From the NCBI GenBank assembly GCA_963210315.1, contig OY723324.1:1364001-1428000 (forward strand): a DNA stretch of 64,000 bases, in the 5' to 3' direction. Positions 32,849 through 42,241 of the stretch are shown one piece after another; the stretch's first letter is position 1; each line of letters begins with the position of its first letter. The position numbers and the translations under genes were made by a program. Under the pieces are notes generated by a model. The model was not told the DNA's origin. It did not search any database and worked only from the letters and a program-made list of their open reading frames with translations. This DNA is from Rhynchopus euleeides (taxonomy: Eukaryota; Euglenozoa; Diplonemea; Diplonemida; Diplonemidae).

Positions 32849-34274
32849 TTTTTGTGCCTCCTCCTCAGCACAGCTTTGCAGTATTTCACGAATTCAGGGC
32901 TGTCGCACTTCATCATCTTCCGCACCCGTATCAAGCGTGCCCTCACCCCAAACCGCTACCGTGGAGCCTCCGACACGGCGGCAACGCTCTGATCCACCTC
33001 TGCAAACTTCATAAGGACAGTGCAGTCGACAGCTGTGGTGCGCTGTGGCTGCCCGGGCACTGGGAGCACGGCCTCAGTCCTATTCGGTTTTAGAGCTTTG
33101 CGCATCCTCCCCGAACCCCCCCCCCCCCCCCCTCCCGCCCCCACTTCCCCCCTTCCCTTCTTCAGTTCCCGCCCTCCCACCCCCCGCGTCGTTGGTTGCC
33201 AAAAGAGGCTGGCAGCCATAGCACATTGTGTCTCCACCCCCCTCCACCCCCCACCCTCGTCTAGCCGGGTTGGGTTCTCGCATCTGTTGCAGGGTTTCTC
33301 AGCCCAATCCATCAGCATCCCCGCCCTGCAACTTCGAGCGAGAGCGACGCCCCTTTTGGCTGGAGGGTGGGGCTGCTGACCCTCTGTCCCCTCTTTCTCT
33401 TTGAGTCGCATCTCTGTCCCCTTCCATCTGCGAACGATTTGAACGAGTATTGGCCGTGCCCCGATTCCCTCTTGGAGGGGGCCCCGCTGTATACTTTGTT
33501 TGAGTTTGCTGTCTTGACCCGACTTGACCCAACTCAACCTCTTCCCCCGTGTGGCGATGTTCCTTGTTGTTCCTTCTTGTGAGCTCGTGCCAAAAAAAAT
33601 ACCAAAAATTACAGTAACGTTGCCTCCAGAATCCAGAATCCCAGGGCAAAGTCACTCTGGGGGGGGGGGGATGGGGGTGGTTGTCGCTCTGGAGTAGTTA
33701 GTCACATTTGACAACGTTCGACGACCAACACATGTGCAACTGAAACGCACTCTCCGGGCAGGACCTCCCCCCACCCCCCCCTCTCACCCTGTGACATTGC
33801 GGGTATTTCACAGAACCTGCCTAACGAGTGAGGTCCTCTCTGTGCCGCACAGTCCTTCACGGCTCCCCCATGTTTCATCATTCGCTCTGCCTCTGCATCG
33901 GGGCGCACTGCCTTGCCAGTGCAATCCCTGCAGAGGGTTCTCTGAGTTTGCCGCGCCAGACTGATGAATCGCGCCCTGTTTGCACAAGCAATCAGGTGTG
34001 CCAGATTGTGGCACACAGGGGGGGGGGGGGCCCTGAGCCTCTGTTTTTCGGTTCGAGGTGCCAGCTTGCGTCGGAGCAAGTTGTAGACTTGAAAGGAAAA
34101 GTTTGGCACGCCCCCACCCCCCACCCCCGCCCCCGACCCCCAAAAAACATAAGGCCGGTTTTTCAACCCAGGTTTGCAGAACACCTGTGAAAGTTATTCA
34201 GACTTTTCTCTTGTTGCCCAGCCGGCTGTTGCCTGATGCTCCAACAAAATGGCAGGCCAACAGGCCCTTGCCCC
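32849..34274. other. Intergenic, possible exon-like patch
   Basis: C-runs at 33118 and 33661 (G) and pyrimidine-rich spacers. Around 32956-33100 both strands read in protein-like frames, but no start, splice context or family lets me call a gene. Confidence 0.35.
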
Positions 34275-34304
34275 CCTGCCCACCGCCACCCCACCCCACC
34301 CCAG
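34275..34304 (+). promoter_or_regulatory. Predicted trans-splice acceptor
   Basis: A nearly pure C/A tract ending CCACCCCAG, 14 nt before the ATG at 34319. Confidence 0.55.
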
Positions 34305-34318
34305 GAGTGCTGCGTGTG

Positions 34319-35362
34319 ATGTACCACGCTGGGAGGGCTGCTGCCGCCCCTGCTCTGCGCATCGGTGCCTCAGCGCAGCGGCGCTGCGCGAGGGGGCGGA
34401 GCGACAATGACGACCTGCCCTTCGCCTCCGTCAACAAGTTTGAGTGGGGCGGGTCGCAGGGGGGGCAGGAGCACCACCAGGCCGTCGACGGGCAGGGCGT
34501 GCTGTCGCAGGATGATCTGAAGGACATCGTGCGCAAGGTGCTGCCCTCCTCGAAGCTGGAAGCCATCAACGTGCACGAGCGCGGCCCCTCCGACGAAGAG
34601 GTCATCATGCCCGCCACCAACCCGCTCCTCAAGGTGGCAGACTTGGGTTCGGACAAGCTTGCGGGCAAGGCCACACACGACGCGCTCCTGCAGGACTTCC
34701 CCGAGCTGCAGGACAAGCCGGGTGTGGCGCAGGTGTTCGGGCGGTACCTCGAGAAGAGCGAGGCGGAGCGGCGCGTGATGGAAGGCGTCATCGACGACAG
34801 CCTTGTGCCGGCAGGCGCCCCGCTGGGCAGCACCACCGTCACGGAGGAGGACCGGCAGCTGCGCCTGCTGCAGCCGCACTTCAGCCCCGAGACGCGCCGC
34901 CTGCAGATCTCGCAGCTCACGTCGCAGCTGACGAATTCCTCCCTGCACACGCTGCCCGACGAGCTGGAGGCGAAGAAGGCTGCAGAGCTGCACGACCTGT
35001 CGCCGTGGGAGTTCGGCGCCGAGGAGGCCCCCCTCCCCGCAGAGTACTGGGAGATGTCGCATGCGGAGCGGCGCTTCCTGGGGCTGCCTTACAAGTCGGA
35101 GGACGGGAGGTGGAACCCCCCGCTGTCGCACTTCACGCAGCGTGCGGCGCACGACATCAACCTGCAGTCCTTCAAGGCCATCATGCAGAAGGTGCGCCAG
35201 CACGGCGGGTCGAAGGACTCCCTGGTGCGCGAGGAGGTGGAGCTGCTGCGCGAGGCTGAGGAGCGTATCTTCGACCACCTCCGAGCAAGGCTCGACGACA
35301 TGACCCCTTTCCTGGATGAGCGCAGCAAGGCCTGGCAGAAGCGGCGACGTCAAGATGTGTGA
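34319..35362 (+). CDS. Unknown protein with predicted mitochondrial presequence
   Basis: 347 aa, one exon. The first 30 residues are rich in Arg/Ala and free of acidic residues (MYHAGRAAAAPALRIGASAQ, then RRCARGR), typical of a mitochondrial targeting peptide. The remainder is soluble, charged and mostly helical with no recognised domain; segments such as SPWEFGAEEAPLPAEYWEM and SHAERRFLGLPYKSEDGRW are likely conserved-core candidates. Size and composition would fit a lineage-specific mitochondrial ribosomal or respiratory-complex accessory subunit, but that is speculation. The ATG is supported by an acceptor-like AG 14 nt upstream. The frame stays open further upstream through Pro-rich, non-coding-looking sequence. 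Confidence 0.7.
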   Translation: MYHAGRAAAAPALRIGASAQRRCARGRSDNDDLPFASVNKFEWGGSQGGQEHHQAVDGQGVLSQDDLKDIVRKVLPSSKLEAINVHERGPSDEEVIMPATNPLLKVADLGSDKLAGKATHDALLQDFPELQDKPGVAQVFGRYLEKSEAERRVMEGVIDDSLVPAGAPLGSTTVTEEDRQLRLLQPHFSPETRRLQISQLTSQLTNSSLHTLPDELEAKKAAELHDLSPWEFGAEEAPLPAEYWEMSHAERRFLGLPYKSEDGRWNPPLSHFTQRAAHDINLQSFKAIMQKVRQHGGSKDSLVREEVELLREAEERIFDHLRARLDDMTPFLDERSKAWQKRRRQDV

Positions 35363-35762
35363 TCGCAAAACTTGGCGCGGGCGGCAGGGTGTATGAGGAT
35401 GGGGGTGAGTAGGGCTTTGCGGCCTCGCACAGCGTCAAGCTAGAGACGGACTGTGCTGCAAAAGGAAGCAGGGGGGAGGCGAAGTTTGTGGCATCAGTGG
35501 AACGAACAACAGAAAAGGGGCTGTGGGTGTGGGTGTGGGTGTGGTGGTTGGGTGGGAGTGTGCGGTCTCATGCGGGTCTGATAGAATATTGGCTCGTCAT
35601 TTGGTTTGGACCCCTCCCCCCCCGCTGTCGTGCTGATTGTCATCAAGCTGTGTTTCCAAGCAGGCCCTTTCATGCGAGGACCTTTTCATGACTGTGATGC
35701 CACCCTCAGCAACAGGTGTACACCAGCGGCTGCAGGTGTCTCAAGCACCTGCTTCGCTGATT
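35363..35762. other. Intergenic
   Basis: A short spacer of 0.4 kb between two + strand genes, with a GTGTGGGTGTGG repeat near 35520. No gene seen. Confidence 0.5.
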
Positions 35763-35781
35763 GCTTCGTTGTTGTGTTCAG
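35763..35781 (+). promoter_or_regulatory. Predicted trans-splice acceptor
   Basis: CTTCGTTGTTGTGTTCAG, 19 nt before the ATG at 35801. Confidence 0.5.
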
Positions 35782-35800
35782 GCGGGGTGCGGGCGGTGCG

Positions 35801-36205
35801 ATGCCACCCGCAGGCGCGCAGCGCCTCGCAGTGATGGTGCTGTTGTGCTGCGCCTCGGCACAGGCCATCTTCTGCCCCTGGTATCTGGGCAGCACGCTAG
35901 GCTCCGCACAGGACACCCTGAAAGAAGTGGTGGCGCCCACCACAGCCAGCTGCGCTGAGGCCTGTGTCAGTGCGCAAGGCTGCACTGCCTGTGTGTGGTA
36001 CTCATCGAACAGATGCGTCCTCAAGTCGGGTGACGGGCTGTTGCGACAGCAGGACCCGTTCCACAAATTCGGGTCCTCCGGTGCCGCCACCGGCAGAGGT
36101 GCTGAGTTTGAGCGACACCTGCAGCGCTGCGGCGAAGAAGGCACCGCAGACGAGTGCCGCATCGTTGCCTCTGTGCACGTTAAGGACTGCTTGCTGAACC
36201 TCTAA
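35801..36205 (+). CDS. Small secreted PAN/apple-like cysteine-rich protein
   Basis: 134 aa. The N-terminal hydrophobic segment (LAVMVLLCCASAQA) is a signal peptide. The mature part has eight or more cysteines and the phrase SCAEACVSAQGCTACVWYS followed by RCVLKS, which matches the central helix-strand core of PAN/apple domains (protein or carbohydrate binding outside the cell). No membrane anchor follows, so it is probably secreted. The start is set by the acceptor-like AG 19 nt upstream. Only one PAN-like unit is present. Confidence 0.7.
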   Translation: MPPAGAQRLAVMVLLCCASAQAIFCPWYLGSTLGSAQDTLKEVVAPTTASCAEACVSAQGCTACVWYSSNRCVLKSGDGLLRQQDPFHKFGSSGAATGRGAEFERHLQRCGEEGTADECRIVASVHVKDCLLNL

Positions 36206-36493
36206 CAGCCTGATGCTTGCCTTGTGTGCTTGCCGATAATTTTTGGCACCCGGCCCGCTTTCTTGCCTCCCCTCCATCACAGCACCTCCTGACCCTCTGC
36301 TGGAGGCAGCCGACACGAGAAGAGCAAGGCTTTGACGCAGTGCTCTGAGGCGACAGACGGCCCGAGGACCCACCCCCACCCCCCTCCACCCCTCCCACAC
36401 TCTATCATCAGACTATGAGCGGCGCCCATTTATTGCCCCTTCCCACCCACACTCGCTGAGAAACACACAATCTGATCTCGCGAAGCAGCAGAT
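36206..36493. other. Intergenic spacer
   Basis: C-rich spacer, no gene seen. Confidence 0.5.
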
Positions 36494-36517
36494 CTTCTTC
36501 CAGGCTGACCCCCACAG
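36494..36517 (+). promoter_or_regulatory. Predicted trans-splice acceptor (two AGs)
   Basis: TTCTTCCAG and CCCCCACAG lie 37 and 23 nt before the ATG at 36540. Confidence 0.5.
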
Positions 36518-36539
36518 GCTTGTGGGCGTGCCTTCCGGC

Positions 36540-37187
36540 ATGGACAACCGCAACGTGACGCTGCGCGGGGAGCGTGCCATGCTGGTCGCATACTCCGAGG
36601 AGTACGTAGAGACCTACCACAGGTGGATGTGCTCCCCAGAGCTCCTGGAGCTGACCTGCAGCGAGCCGCTGTCGCTGGAGGAGGAGCGCCGCAACCAGGC
36701 GGAGTGGCTGGAGAGCGGTGACAAGCTGACCTTCATCATCCTGGCGGACGACGGCACCCCTGTCGGGGACTGCAACCTGTTCCTGCTGCCAGACGAGGGG
36801 GGGTCGGACGGAGGGGACGCCGAGCCCAGCACAGAGGGCTACGATCCCTCTGCCGAGGGCGCCGGCGCCGGCACCACCCCAGCGTCCGGGCTGCCCTGTT
36901 CTGTGGAGGTCGAGGTGATGGTGGCGGAGCCGCAACACCGCCAGAAGGGGCTCGCCTCGGAGGCGCTGCGGCTGCTGATGCGGTACGCGCTGGATGCGCT
37001 GTCCCCGGCACCCGGGAGGTTCGTCGCGAAAATCTTGGAAAAAAATGCGCCATCGCGGGCACTCTTCGAACGGCTCGGCTTCTCCTGCTACAAGACGGTG
37101 CCTGCCTTCGAGGAGCGCCATTACTGCATCGCTGCGGGCACCCCCGCATGGGACAGCTTGTTCTCTGTGCCTGAGCCACATCAGTAG
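36540..37187 (+). CDS. NAT9: N-acetyltransferase 9 (NAT9), GNAT family
   Basis: 215 aa, the usual length for NAT9. From the start it follows the family closely: NVTLRGERAMLVAYSEEYVE, YHRWMCSPELLELTCSEPLS, DKLTFIILADDG, VGDCNLFL, and the acetyl-CoA-binding motif around EVMVAEPQHRQKGLASEAL (R/Q-x-x-G/A type). An acidic Gly-rich insertion (about 90-120) sits between the strand ending NLFLLPDE and that motif, as in other members. The family acetylates proteins; a role at microtubules has been reported for the fly protein. Cytosolic, with no targeting signals. Short spacers of 0.33-0.37 kb separate it from neighbours on the same strand. Confidence 0.92.
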   Translation: MDNRNVTLRGERAMLVAYSEEYVETYHRWMCSPELLELTCSEPLSLEEERRNQAEWLESGDKLTFIILADDGTPVGDCNLFLLPDEGGSDGGDAEPSTEGYDPSAEGAGAGTTPASGLPCSVEVEVMVAEPQHRQKGLASEALRLLMRYALDALSPAPGRFVAKILEKNAPSRALFERLGFSCYKTVPAFEERHYCIAAGTPAWDSLFSVPEPHQ

Positions 37188-37504
37188 TGTTCCAACCCTG
37201 CATGTCAGAGTCGGTGTCGTGGAGGCAGTCTGTTGTTGTGTGATCGCGACACAGAGGCGGCTGTGGCTCGATCCATCATCGGGGTGGGGGTGGGTGCACC
37301 GGGTGCTCGAGGATTCGTCCTGCGTGATGAGGGACCCCGAATCGTCCAGTGCGTGCACCCGGCACGGGTGTGCCTTTGTGGAGGCAGGTGGTGCCTGCAC
37401 AGGCATGCCGCAAGGTTTCTTGGATGTCCCCCCAACCCTTCCCCAGCCCTGCTCGTGGCACGCCATGCACCCACACAGCGTGTGTGCACTGCCACCGCAC
37501 CTTG
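37188..37504. other. Intergenic spacer
   Basis: Spacer of 0.3 kb between + strand genes; no gene seen. Confidence 0.5.
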
Positions 37505-37528
37505 CACTGTGCACCCACCCACCTGCAG
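37505..37528 (+). promoter_or_regulatory. Predicted trans-splice acceptor
   Basis: CACCCACCCACCTGCAG, 25 nt before the ATG at 37554. Confidence 0.55.
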
Positions 37529-37553
37529 ATAGTCTCACCACACGGCAGTTAGC

Positions 37554-38897
37554 ATGCTCACCCTCCTCCTGGCTGCGGCTGCCTGTGCCGCTTCTGGCGT
37601 AAAATGTGATGGTTTTGGAGGCTCGGTACCGTACGTGGCCAACGAGACAGCAACGCCACCGGTACTGGGGTTCACTCCAGCTGGTGATGGTGTGGTGGCA
37701 GTGTGCGCCCGCGAGCCCGGCAGCTCGACCGTCGGTTACATTCATCTCCTGAACGCTTCCACTGGGGGCTTGAGGCAAGTCACGAAGGCCGTGTGTGATT
37801 TCTCCATGTTGGTTTACTTCCCGGTGATGATGAATGGCCAGTACCTGGTGTCGGTGGTGTCTTTGGCCTCGCTTCAGAACGCCATTGTCTTCCTCCCTCT
37901 CAAGGGCGGCCCCGCTCTGACAAAGCTGACAGGAGCCAGGGCCAGCTGCGCGGGCTCGAATGGCGAGTCCCTCGTTGCCGTTGGCGGGTGGATTTACTCC
38001 GATAAGAAGCGTCGGGATATTATGCAGGTGTATGACAACCAGGGCAGCTTGCAGCAAACCTTTGATTTTGAGGAGAGCTCGTATGCCGTCGCTGTGTCGA
38101 AGCTGATCGGCAACTCCTCCTCCTCCGACTACTACGTGGCAGTTGCGTATTATCATCAACCTCTCACTGTGTACGATTCCAACGGTGATGTTGTTGCCAG
38201 CTACAACTTCGCTGGCTTGATCAAGGGGATGAAGTTCCGCGACGAGGACAACAGCCTTGTTGTGGTTGCAGAATATGCGGGAACCATCGTGTTCGACATC
38301 GAGACGGGTGCGAATACCACGTACCCCCGCCCCGGAATGCTCACCGTTGACTCAGTTGCCTTCAACGCCGACGGGAGCAAGATGATTTCTTACATGAGGG
38401 ACCGGTGGGGTGGCGGGACCCCACATGTTCTCTTCAGGGATCTCAGCACAGGGGCTGGGCGGGTGCTGTGCACGATGGATGGGGACGCGAAGTGGACTTG
38501 GGGTGCCTCCGTGGCCACGGATGGGCAGGGCCGCAGTGTGGTCTTGACATACAGCCAGGTGAACGACTCTACACCCAAGTGGGTGAGTGTTTTTGACGTG
38601 CCCAATGAGACGAAGGCGCCTGCGACACCCGCACCGTGGACACCTATGCCGCCTCGGACGTGGGCACCAATTCCGACGTGGACGCCTTTTCCGACAAACG
38701 CGCCAAGCGACAGCTCAGCCCCCGTCGGAGCCATCGTCGGTGGTGTTCTTGGCGGTGTTGCACTCCTGGTGGCCGCAGGCGTGGGTTTCTGGCTGTGGAA
38801 GAAGCGTCAAGGTGCCCCTGAGACAGACGGCGAGCTTGTTCGTACTGGGCAGAACTACCACACCATCCCTGCTGGCGCTGCCAGTGTCAACCACTGA
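37554..38897 (+). CDS. Type I membrane protein with beta-propeller-like ectodomain
   Basis: 447 aa. Signal peptide at 1-15 (LTLLLAAAACAASG). The ectodomain (about 20-360) is made of repeated beta-rich blocks such as YDSNGDVVASYNF and VDSVAFNADGSKMI, resembling a WD-type or other beta-propeller, with several N-glycosylation sequons. A Pro/Thr/Trp stalk (about 360-395, APWTPMPPRTWAPIPTW) leads to a single transmembrane helix (VGAIVGGVLGGVALLVAAG) and a short cytoplasmic tail containing NYHTIPAG. Overall layout parallels the C-terminal end of the astacin gene product (stalk, Gly/Val helix, short tail), suggesting a shared surface-protein design. Ligand unknown. Confidence 0.78.
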   Translation: MLTLLLAAAACAASGVKCDGFGGSVPYVANETATPPVLGFTPAGDGVVAVCAREPGSSTVGYIHLLNASTGGLRQVTKAVCDFSMLVYFPVMMNGQYLVSVVSLASLQNAIVFLPLKGGPALTKLTGARASCAGSNGESLVAVGGWIYSDKKRRDIMQVYDNQGSLQQTFDFEESSYAVAVSKLIGNSSSSDYYVAVAYYHQPLTVYDSNGDVVASYNFAGLIKGMKFRDEDNSLVVVAEYAGTIVFDIETGANTTYPRPGMLTVDSVAFNADGSKMISYMRDRWGGGTPHVLFRDLSTGAGRVLCTMDGDAKWTWGASVATDGQGRSVVLTYSQVNDSTPKWVSVFDVPNETKAPATPAPWTPMPPRTWAPIPTWTPFPTNAPSDSSAPVGAIVGGVLGGVALLVAAGVGFWLWKKRQGAPETDGELVRTGQNYHTIPAGAASVNH

Positions 38898-39699
38898 GGG
38901 TGTTCGGTAACGCCCCCAACACGGAAGGATCGTCCAATCGGTACGGGTCTCAGAGTCCCATACTTTACGTCCAGGATGATTCTTTCAGTTCATGGCTGTA
39001 ACGTTCCATGCGAAAGGGGGTCTTCGCTGCGGTGTCGAATAGGACACCGTGTACCGCGTCGTGCATCCCCTCCCCCCGTACTTCTTTGCGGTATTTTTCG
39101 GACCCCTTCCCCAACCGGCATCAGTGTCGAGCACAGCAGAGCAACCTGCTCACCCGCGTGGTGTGGCGATGCGCACTACCAACGTGTGGAGACGGCAAGG
39201 GAAACATCCTTTGCCAGCACCTGTCCCACACAAGTGAATTGTGCACCACAAGGGTACTCTCGTTCATTCGTTTATTATTTTGGTCCGGATGATCAATCCA
39301 GACTGATTCGTGTTTCACTTCCCACTTCCCATTTCCTTTTAGGTCAAAGGTGCTGGGAGACTTACTTTTCCATTCACTCTCGACGATCAAAAAACCCCCC
39401 CCCGCCCCATTTCATCGCCTTTTATTCGTATGTGGCGTGTCTGCCCACACCACTCTGAGCCATCCCGCCTGCATTGAATTGTTGGTTTGGCGAGGTGGCC
39501 GCTCCAGCCGTCTCACACGATGGTGTCGGAACCCTGCTTCTAAATGAACTTTTGGAGGCGGTTGCATGGTGCAGGGCTTTGAGGTATCGTACAGCTGGAC
39601 AGGATTGAACAGGATGCCCGTCTGACCACCCCCCCACCCCCACCCCCCCGCTTCATCCCGGGTCTTGCTTCCCAACTTGCACCGCACACACCCCACACC
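38898..39699. other. Intergenic with a dispersed repeat fragment
   Basis: No gene seen. 39450-39500 resembles 336-390 near the window start. A C-run lies at 39397-39404 and pyrimidine-rich tracts precede the next gene. Confidence 0.45.
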
Positions 39700-39728
39700 C
39701 CACACCCGTTCCACACCACCCTCGACAG
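39700..39728 (+). promoter_or_regulatory. Predicted trans-splice acceptor
   Basis: TTCCACACCACCCTCGACAG, 32 nt before the ATG at 39761. Confidence 0.55.
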
Positions 39729-39760
39729 GTTGCTGTTCCCTTCTCCTTCTTCCACTCACA

Positions 39761-40634
39761 ATGGCGATGCACAAGATGCTGTACGCCGCGGCAGTGCTGG
39801 CCGTGGCCTTCAACGTTGTCCGTGCCGAGGAGGACGAGGACGAGCTGGACGAGTCGCGCGCGCGCCTTGCAGGTCTCGAGCTGAAGACCATCTTCCCCAG
39901 CACCCACCCCAACGAGGTGCAGATCACCGCGGGGCAGCAGGCGAAGGTATGCCGGATGCAAGGGTGGAACGGCCCGAGCAAGAATGCCAAATGAGGTGGC
40001 GCTTGCAAGCCAACACCAACACATTTCCCCTGACAGGCACTGATCACGTTCGAGAACAACGCCGACACGACGTTCAACCTGGAGTTCATCAACGCGCACC
40101 TTGCCCACCCCTCGGCGGTATGTCACACCCCTCGTGCCCAACAGCCACCTTTCATCCCCGACACAGGCGAACCAGATCGCACAGAACCTGACGGGTGCTC
40201 TGGTCAACAGGACGGTGCACCAGGGTGAGGCCGTGTCGGTGGAGTACAAGTTCGCCTCCTTCAAGGAGCTGGAGCCCAAGGACTACCGCCTGGTGCTGCA
40301 GGTGCACTTCATGAGCGAGGACGACAACGAGCGTGCCGCGCTCCCTGCCTTCAACGAGACCGTGTTCATCCAGGACGGGTCCTCCGCGTTCGACCTGCAG
40401 GGGCTGTTCCTGGCCCTGCTGATCGGCGGTGTGTTCTTCCTGTTCTACCACCGCTTCACGGGTGGCAAGAAGACGCTGAAGGGGCCGTCGACCTCGACGG
40501 GCGTGAAGCGCGTGACCTCGACCTCCCCTGTCCCGGACGCCACCAACGCTGACGAGTCGCACCTGGAGTACGTCAGCGCGCAGCACATGAAGGCGAGCCG
40601 TGGTCGCTCTGGCTCCCCGAAGAAGAGGAACTAG
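39761..40634 (+). CDS. SSR1: Translocon-associated protein subunit alpha (TRAP-alpha/SSR1)
   Basis: Three exons: 39761-39946, 40037-40117, 40167-40634; introns of 90 and 49 nt, both phase 0 and GT-AG with GTATG starts and ACAG ends; total 244 aa. A signal peptide (1-22, ending VVRA) is followed by an acidic stretch (EEDEDELDE). The luminal beta-sandwich contains ITFENNADTTFNLEFINAHL, and FNETVFIQDG precedes a membrane helix (GLFLALLIGGVFFLFYHRF). The Lys/Ser-rich cytosolic tail ends in SPKKRN. All are diagnostic of TRAP-alpha, which sits at the ER Sec61 channel and assists translocation of secretory proteins. Two luminal N-glycosylation sites are visible. The 49-nt intron is very short. Confidence 0.93.
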
Positions 40635-42208
40635 GATTGCCCTCAACTGAGTGAGTGGCCTGCCGGTTTGCCGGCCACGTTGTGATGACTGTGGACCACG
40701 GAGGGCACAGTCGCGTCTCGACAGAATCGATCGAAGTGAGGACCCCCCCTCAGACTCCAGAGAGCAAACGGGGGAGAAAATAGTAAACAGAAATTGACAG
40801 AAAAAAAGAGAAACCCAGCATCCTTTTTCTTCGTTGTGAGAAAGCGACACACAAGAGTGTCTTTTTTGTTGTCTTTTTCTTTGTGTAGACTCGTTTTTTT
40901 TGCAGTGCATTTTTTCAAACTCTTTTTTCACTCACCAACCCCCAGGAAGAAAAGGAGCAACAAAAGAAGCCATTCTTTTTTTCGAAGAAGGATCATGGAT
41001 AATCGACGGAGAAAATTGATGCTGGAACGGAAAGGTGAATCAGAACAGAGACGGTGCCGTCAGCGCCTTTTTATGGGAGGAGAATGTCATACAAGATAAA
41101 GAAGGCCAGCTAGACACGGACGAAAACTATTTGAATTGCGCTTTGTGTACCTTCTCTCAAACGATAGCCAAATATAGTTTCGTGGGCTTTGCATCACACG
41201 CGTTTCTTTGTCGATACATTGCACGCGAGCGTGGTGCTTTCGTCATCTTCCGTTGTTGAGCCCCTGGCACAGCAGTCTCTGTTCTTGGTTGTGTGTGCAT
41301 CGTGTATATCTGATTGTCACACACTTTTCTCTCTGTGCGCCAACACCTCAAAGTGCCGCACAGGAACGTATCGCGACAGAACAGGCGGGTTGGGTGTGTG
41401 TGAATGCATGTCTCGAGCAACACACCGCGAAACATTACAACAACGCAATCGCCCCTCCCCCCTCGCAAAACAAGAAAACGAGCAGCATGTCTCTATAGCA
41501 GGCCAGCGGTGCGGCTTCTTCCTCTCATTTTTTCGCCCCTGAAGGAGACGCCGGGCCAGAAAAAAAACCAATTTGCAAGGGCACACCCACGCTGGCGTCT
41601 CCTTTGATATCTTTTTTCCGTTTGGTAGAGCCACCCTGCGCATGGCAGGTGGCAAGGGGCCAACAGTGGATGTCGTGTTGTGGTGTTGCGGTTACGCCTT
41701 GTGTGTTTGTCTTTGCCGGTCACAGGGGTGCTGGCAGGGGGTGGGGGGTGGGGGGGGGGGGAAATGGGTGGGTGGGAAGATCCAGCCGTGGCCGACCCTT
41801 GTGGAGCACACAGTTTGTTGTGGGTTCGGTTTTGCAGGGCTCTGAGGGAGCTCTCTCTCTCTCTTGTGGTCGGACCACGCCCACGACTTGTGTCAGGAAG
41901 TAGGGGAGGGTGCACGCCACCAGGCACGAAGTCACACGGCCTTGTGGGGCCTGTCGTCCCTGCCTGCGCCCCTGTCCTTCCGGAAAAACAGTCTGGCAAC
42001 CGAGAACACCAGCTTGCCGCGCGGGTTTGCCCCCCTTCTTCCCCCCGCCCCCCAACCCCTCCCCCCCACCCGCACCGTTCGTCCAGTCTCCGGGTCAGCA
42101 TACGGCGCACACCGGAGCGTTTGCTTTTGGGGGTGGTTGGAATGTCGTGCGGCATCATGCACAACAACAAATGCATCACACACACACACACACACCCTGC
42201 AGCCCGGT
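40635..42208. other. Intergenic
   Basis: T-rich 3' flank of TRAP-alpha (40790-40930), then 1.2 kb without a supported gene. G-run at 41750-41760 and a (CA)n tract at 42178-42195 next to the Nramp gene. The frame leading into Nramp is open for about 125 codons, but it is low complexity and follows no splice signal. Confidence 0.45.
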
Positions 42209-42233
42209 GTCGCCCCCTCCACCCCTTGCACAG
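42209..42233 (+). promoter_or_regulatory. Predicted trans-splice acceptor
   Basis: GCCCCCTCCACCCCTTGCAC ending in CAG, only 8 nt before the ATG at 42242. Confidence 0.55.
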
Positions 42234-42241
42234 CGGACACG

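Noticed and set aside
32956-33537. Antisense frame ending in PNRTEAVLPVPGQPQRTTAV as a possible gene
   Set aside because: The upstream part is Gly-run low complexity and several frames on both strands look equally protein-like; no start or splice context supports it.
41864-42241. Open frame extending Nramp upstream by about 126 codons
   Set aside because: The extension is low-complexity Pro/His/Thr sequence preceding a clear acceptor-like CAG and ATG; the family N-terminus begins after 42242.
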